Below, in pieces: positions 5,588 through 7,183 of a stretch of DNA of 7,183 nucleotides. Source of the stretch: JAXHUH01 sp034211175 (GTDB lineage: Bacteria > Actinomycetota > Acidimicrobiia > Acidimicrobiales > CAIXPF01); the NCBI GenBank assembly GCA_034211175.1, contig JAXHUH010000141.1:1-7183 (forward strand). The letters are read 5' to 3'. Under the pieces are notes generated by a model. That model did no database searches and had not been told where the DNA came from. It was given only the letters and a program-made list of their open reading frames with translations. Position numbers and translations under genes: made by a program. Every line of letters begins with the position of its first letter. Position 1 is the first letter of the stretch.

Positions 5588-7099
5588 TCAGGACGAGCCG
5601 GCGGCGAAGATCTCGTCGAGGTCCGCCCGGAGCGACTCGGCCTCGGCGTCGACGTCCATGCTCGCCTCGGAGGCGATGAGGCTCTCGAACTGGTCGATCC
5701 GGGCCTCGGCCTCGAGGAAGTTGGGCATGTCCGACTCGTGGCTCGGTACGTCCGGGTAGTCGAGCATCTCGCGGGCGACGTCCCAGTCGACGCCCTGGGG
5801 GAACGTCTCGTCGAGCCCGGCGAAGAAGGCGTCCTGGATGTCCTCGCGGGCCGGCATCGAGCCGTAGGTGTTCAGCAGGTCACCGGCGGCCTCGTCGACG
5901 AGGTAGCTCATGACCTCGAACGCGGCCTCGGGGTGCTCGGTGCTGTCGAGGATGCGGAACACGTCGGCGTGGAGCTTCGACGTCGTGTTGCCCTCGTACG
6001 TCGGCACCACGGCGATGTCCCAGAACGTCTTGCCGGTGTTGTCGTCGTTCCGGATGCAGCACGTGTACCAGATGTGGCTGAACACCATCGCCATGTTCCC
6101 GGTGGTGAAGGTGTTGTCGCCGTTGAGCAGCTCGGAGTCGAGGTACGCCTGGGTCGGTGCCGCGCCGACGTCCCAGATCATGTCGTGGTACCAGTTCCAC
6201 TCGTCGAGCCACACGTCGGGGATCTGGGCGGTGCCGTCGTCGGCGACGAACGTGCCGGCGCCGAAGAAGCTGCCCTGGGCCCGGGCGTCGTCGCCCCACT
6301 GGTGGTTGAACCCGAACTGGACGATGTTCCCCGCGTCGAACTCCGCGGAGGTGGCGTCGTTGCCGTTGGCGTCGACGGTGAGGAACGTCGCGATCTCCTG
6401 GAGCTTCTCCATCGTCCACGGCTCGCCGTCATAGTCCTCGCCCACCGTGTGGGGCGGGTACGGCAGACCGGCCTCGTCGAACAGCTCGGTGTTGTAGTAG
6501 ATGAACGACGGATAGGCCCCGAACGGCACCGCGGTGAGCGCACCGTCGTCCTCGCGCCACACCTCGACCTGCTCGTCGCCGAACATCGACAGGTCGAAGC
6601 CCGACGACTCGATGAGCGGCTCGAGGTCGAGGAACTGGCCGGCGAACTCGTTGGAGCCCCGGATGCCGACCGGGCCGATGATGTCGGGGGCGTTGCCCGA
6701 GGCGATCTGGGTGGCGAGCGTGTCCGCGGCAACCTCGTTGTCGACGTACTCGACGGTCAGCTCGATGTCGTCGTGGGCGTCGTTGAACGCGGCGACGACC
6801 TCGTCCTGGACGTCGATCTGCTCGGGCTGGGCGCCGGTGCCGAGGCCGACGAACCAGCGGATCTGGGCGACCTCGCCGTCGCCGCTCTCCTCGGCGTCGC
6901 CGTCGGCCGCCGCGTCGTCGGCGGCTTCTTCGTCCGCGCCGGTGGTGGTCGTGGTCTCGGCCGCACTCTCGGCGTCGCCGCCCTCGGTCGCGGCCTCGTC
7001 GTCGTCGCCGTCCGAGCCGCAGGCCCCGGCGAGCATGGCCAGCGCCGCGGCGAGCGCGAGCGCGCCGCGGAATCGCCGACGTGAGCGGATGGGTAGCAT
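5588..7099 (-). CDS. Sugar ABC transporter substrate-binding lipoprotein (family 1, CUT1)
   Basis: This 503-residue lipoprotein is predicted to capture a sugar or oligosaccharide outside the membrane and deliver it to the two permeases encoded next. The start MLPIRSRRRF gives a basic n-region, a hydrophobic stretch at 12-24 and a lipobox ending in Cys27 (MLAGAC). Residues 28-76 are an acidic, Ala/Thr-rich linker that probably holds the domain away from the membrane. The two-lobed binding fold follows, with family-1 signatures: ASGNAPDII (133-141), a PFGAYPSFIYYNTELFDEAG block (192-211), PWTMEKLQEIATFL (227-240), and TTGNMAMVFSHIW (332-344). Many Trp and Tyr residues in the binding lobes fit sugar stacking. 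An adjacent Cys pair at 347-348 is unusual for this family. AGGAG lies at 7108-7112, 8 nt before the ATG. Residues 2-6 are encoded by one arm of an inverted repeat. Ligand identity is unknown. Confidence 0.94.
   Translation of the reverse strand: MLPIRSRRRFRGALALAAALAMLAGACGSDGDDDEAATEGGDAESAAETTTTTGADEEAADDAAADGDAEESGDGEVAQIRWFVGLGTGAQPEQIDVQDEVVAAFNDAHDDIELTVEYVDNEVAADTLATQIASGNAPDIIGPVGIRGSNEFAGQFLDLEPLIESSGFDLSMFGDEQVEVWREDDGALTAVPFGAYPSFIYYNTELFDEAGLPYPPHTVGEDYDGEPWTMEKLQEIATFLTVDANGNDATSAEFDAGNIVQFGFNHQWGDDARAQGSFFGAGTFVADDGTAQIPDVWLDEWNWYHDMIWDVGAAPTQAYLDSELLNGDNTFTTGNMAMVFSHIWYTCCIRNDDNTGKTFWDIAVVPTYEGNTTSKLHADVFRILDSTEHPEAAFEVMSYLVDEAAGDLLNTYGSMPAREDIQDAFFAGLDETFPQGVDWDVAREMLDYPDVPSHESDMPNFLEAEARIDQFESLIASEASMDVDAEAESLRADLDEIFAAGSS
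7082..7098. repeat. Inverted repeat arm 1, over the first codons of the binding protein
   Basis: TGAGCGGATGGGTAGCA is the exact reverse complement of 7167-7183. It covers the second base of the start codon through codon 6. In an mRNA containing both arms, this would pair in a 17-bp stem enclosing a 68-nt loop that carries the ribosome binding site. Confidence 0.85.
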
Positions 7100-7183
7100 G
7101 GGTCTCTCTCCTGAGCCGTTCGGTGTTGGTGTGAGTCGATGTCGGAACGAGCAGTGGAGAGCCCCGTGCTACCCATCCGCTCA
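7100..7183 (-). promoter_or_regulatory. 5' leader of the sugar ABC operon (partial)
   Basis: This 84-bp stretch ahead of the operon holds the ribosome binding site AGGAG at 7108-7112 and, at its far end, the second arm of the inverted repeat (7167-7183). No convincing -10/-35 pair is visible, so the promoter probably lies beyond the window or is of an unfamiliar type. No gene is seen in it. Confidence 0.5.
7167..7183. repeat. Inverted repeat arm 2, running to the window edge
   Basis: TGCTACCCATCCGCTCA matches 7082-7098 in reverse complement with no mismatch, and the match is still unbroken at the last base. The true repeat may be longer. If the window edge is a contig end, a fold-back assembly artefact is possible. 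Confidence 0.85.

Noticed and set aside
5417..7084. Plus-strand open frame of 555 codons opposite the binding protein
   Set aside because: Val/Gly/Asp/Arg-rich mirror of a well-supported lipoprotein gene with signal peptide, ribosome binding site and family motifs on the other strand.

Overview
The window is very GC-rich (about 70% by eye), and every convincing gene lies on the minus strand, so biological order runs from the right edge to the left. Base composition, Asp/Glu/Ala/Thr-rich secreted proteins and an Arg-rich signal peptide suggest a high-GC Actinomycetota, perhaps an Acidimicrobiia-like lineage. That placement is inferred from style only, because no marker gene is present.

Region 1 (7183 to about 3329) is a compact carbohydrate ABC importer operon of the CUT1 type: a substrate-binding lipoprotein (7099-5588), a MalF/UgpA-like permease (5568-4567) and a MalG/UgpE-like permease (4567-3386). 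The first gap is 19 bp and the two permease genes overlap by one base (TGATG), so they are probably translationally coupled. No ATPase gene is present; CUT1 systems often share a distant MsmK/UgpC-type ATPase. A perfect 13-bp stem without a U-tract follows the last stop and is a good candidate terminator.

Region 2 (3385-1544) begins with a 207-bp intergenic stretch holding that hairpin, three 27-bp tandem direct repeats and an 18-bp inverted repeat. Next comes a PP2C-type Ser/Thr protein phosphatase (3178-2348), then after 93 bp an FHA protein with a C-terminal sigma-region-4-like helix-turn-helix (2254-1544). A 16-bp perfect GC palindrome sits where the ribosome binding site of the FHA gene would be. 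The pair looks like a phospho-threonine signalling module in which an FHA reader may act on DNA; no kinase is in view.

Region 3 (1543-1) has a 163-bp spacer and then a secreted protein made of two tandem jelly-roll-like (LamG/DUF1080-like) domains (1380-67), probably glycan binding. It is followed by a tract that is about 75% G on the plus strand, so its RNA would be C-rich and G-poor, like a Rho-utilisation region.

Read together, the genes could import a sugar and bind a glycan outside the cell, with a phosphosignalling pair between them. That link is inferred from adjacency only. No RNA genes, mobile elements or CRISPR arrays were seen. The right edge ends inside a perfect 17-bp inverted repeat whose other arm covers the first codons of the lipoprotein gene; this could be regulatory or an assembly fold-back.
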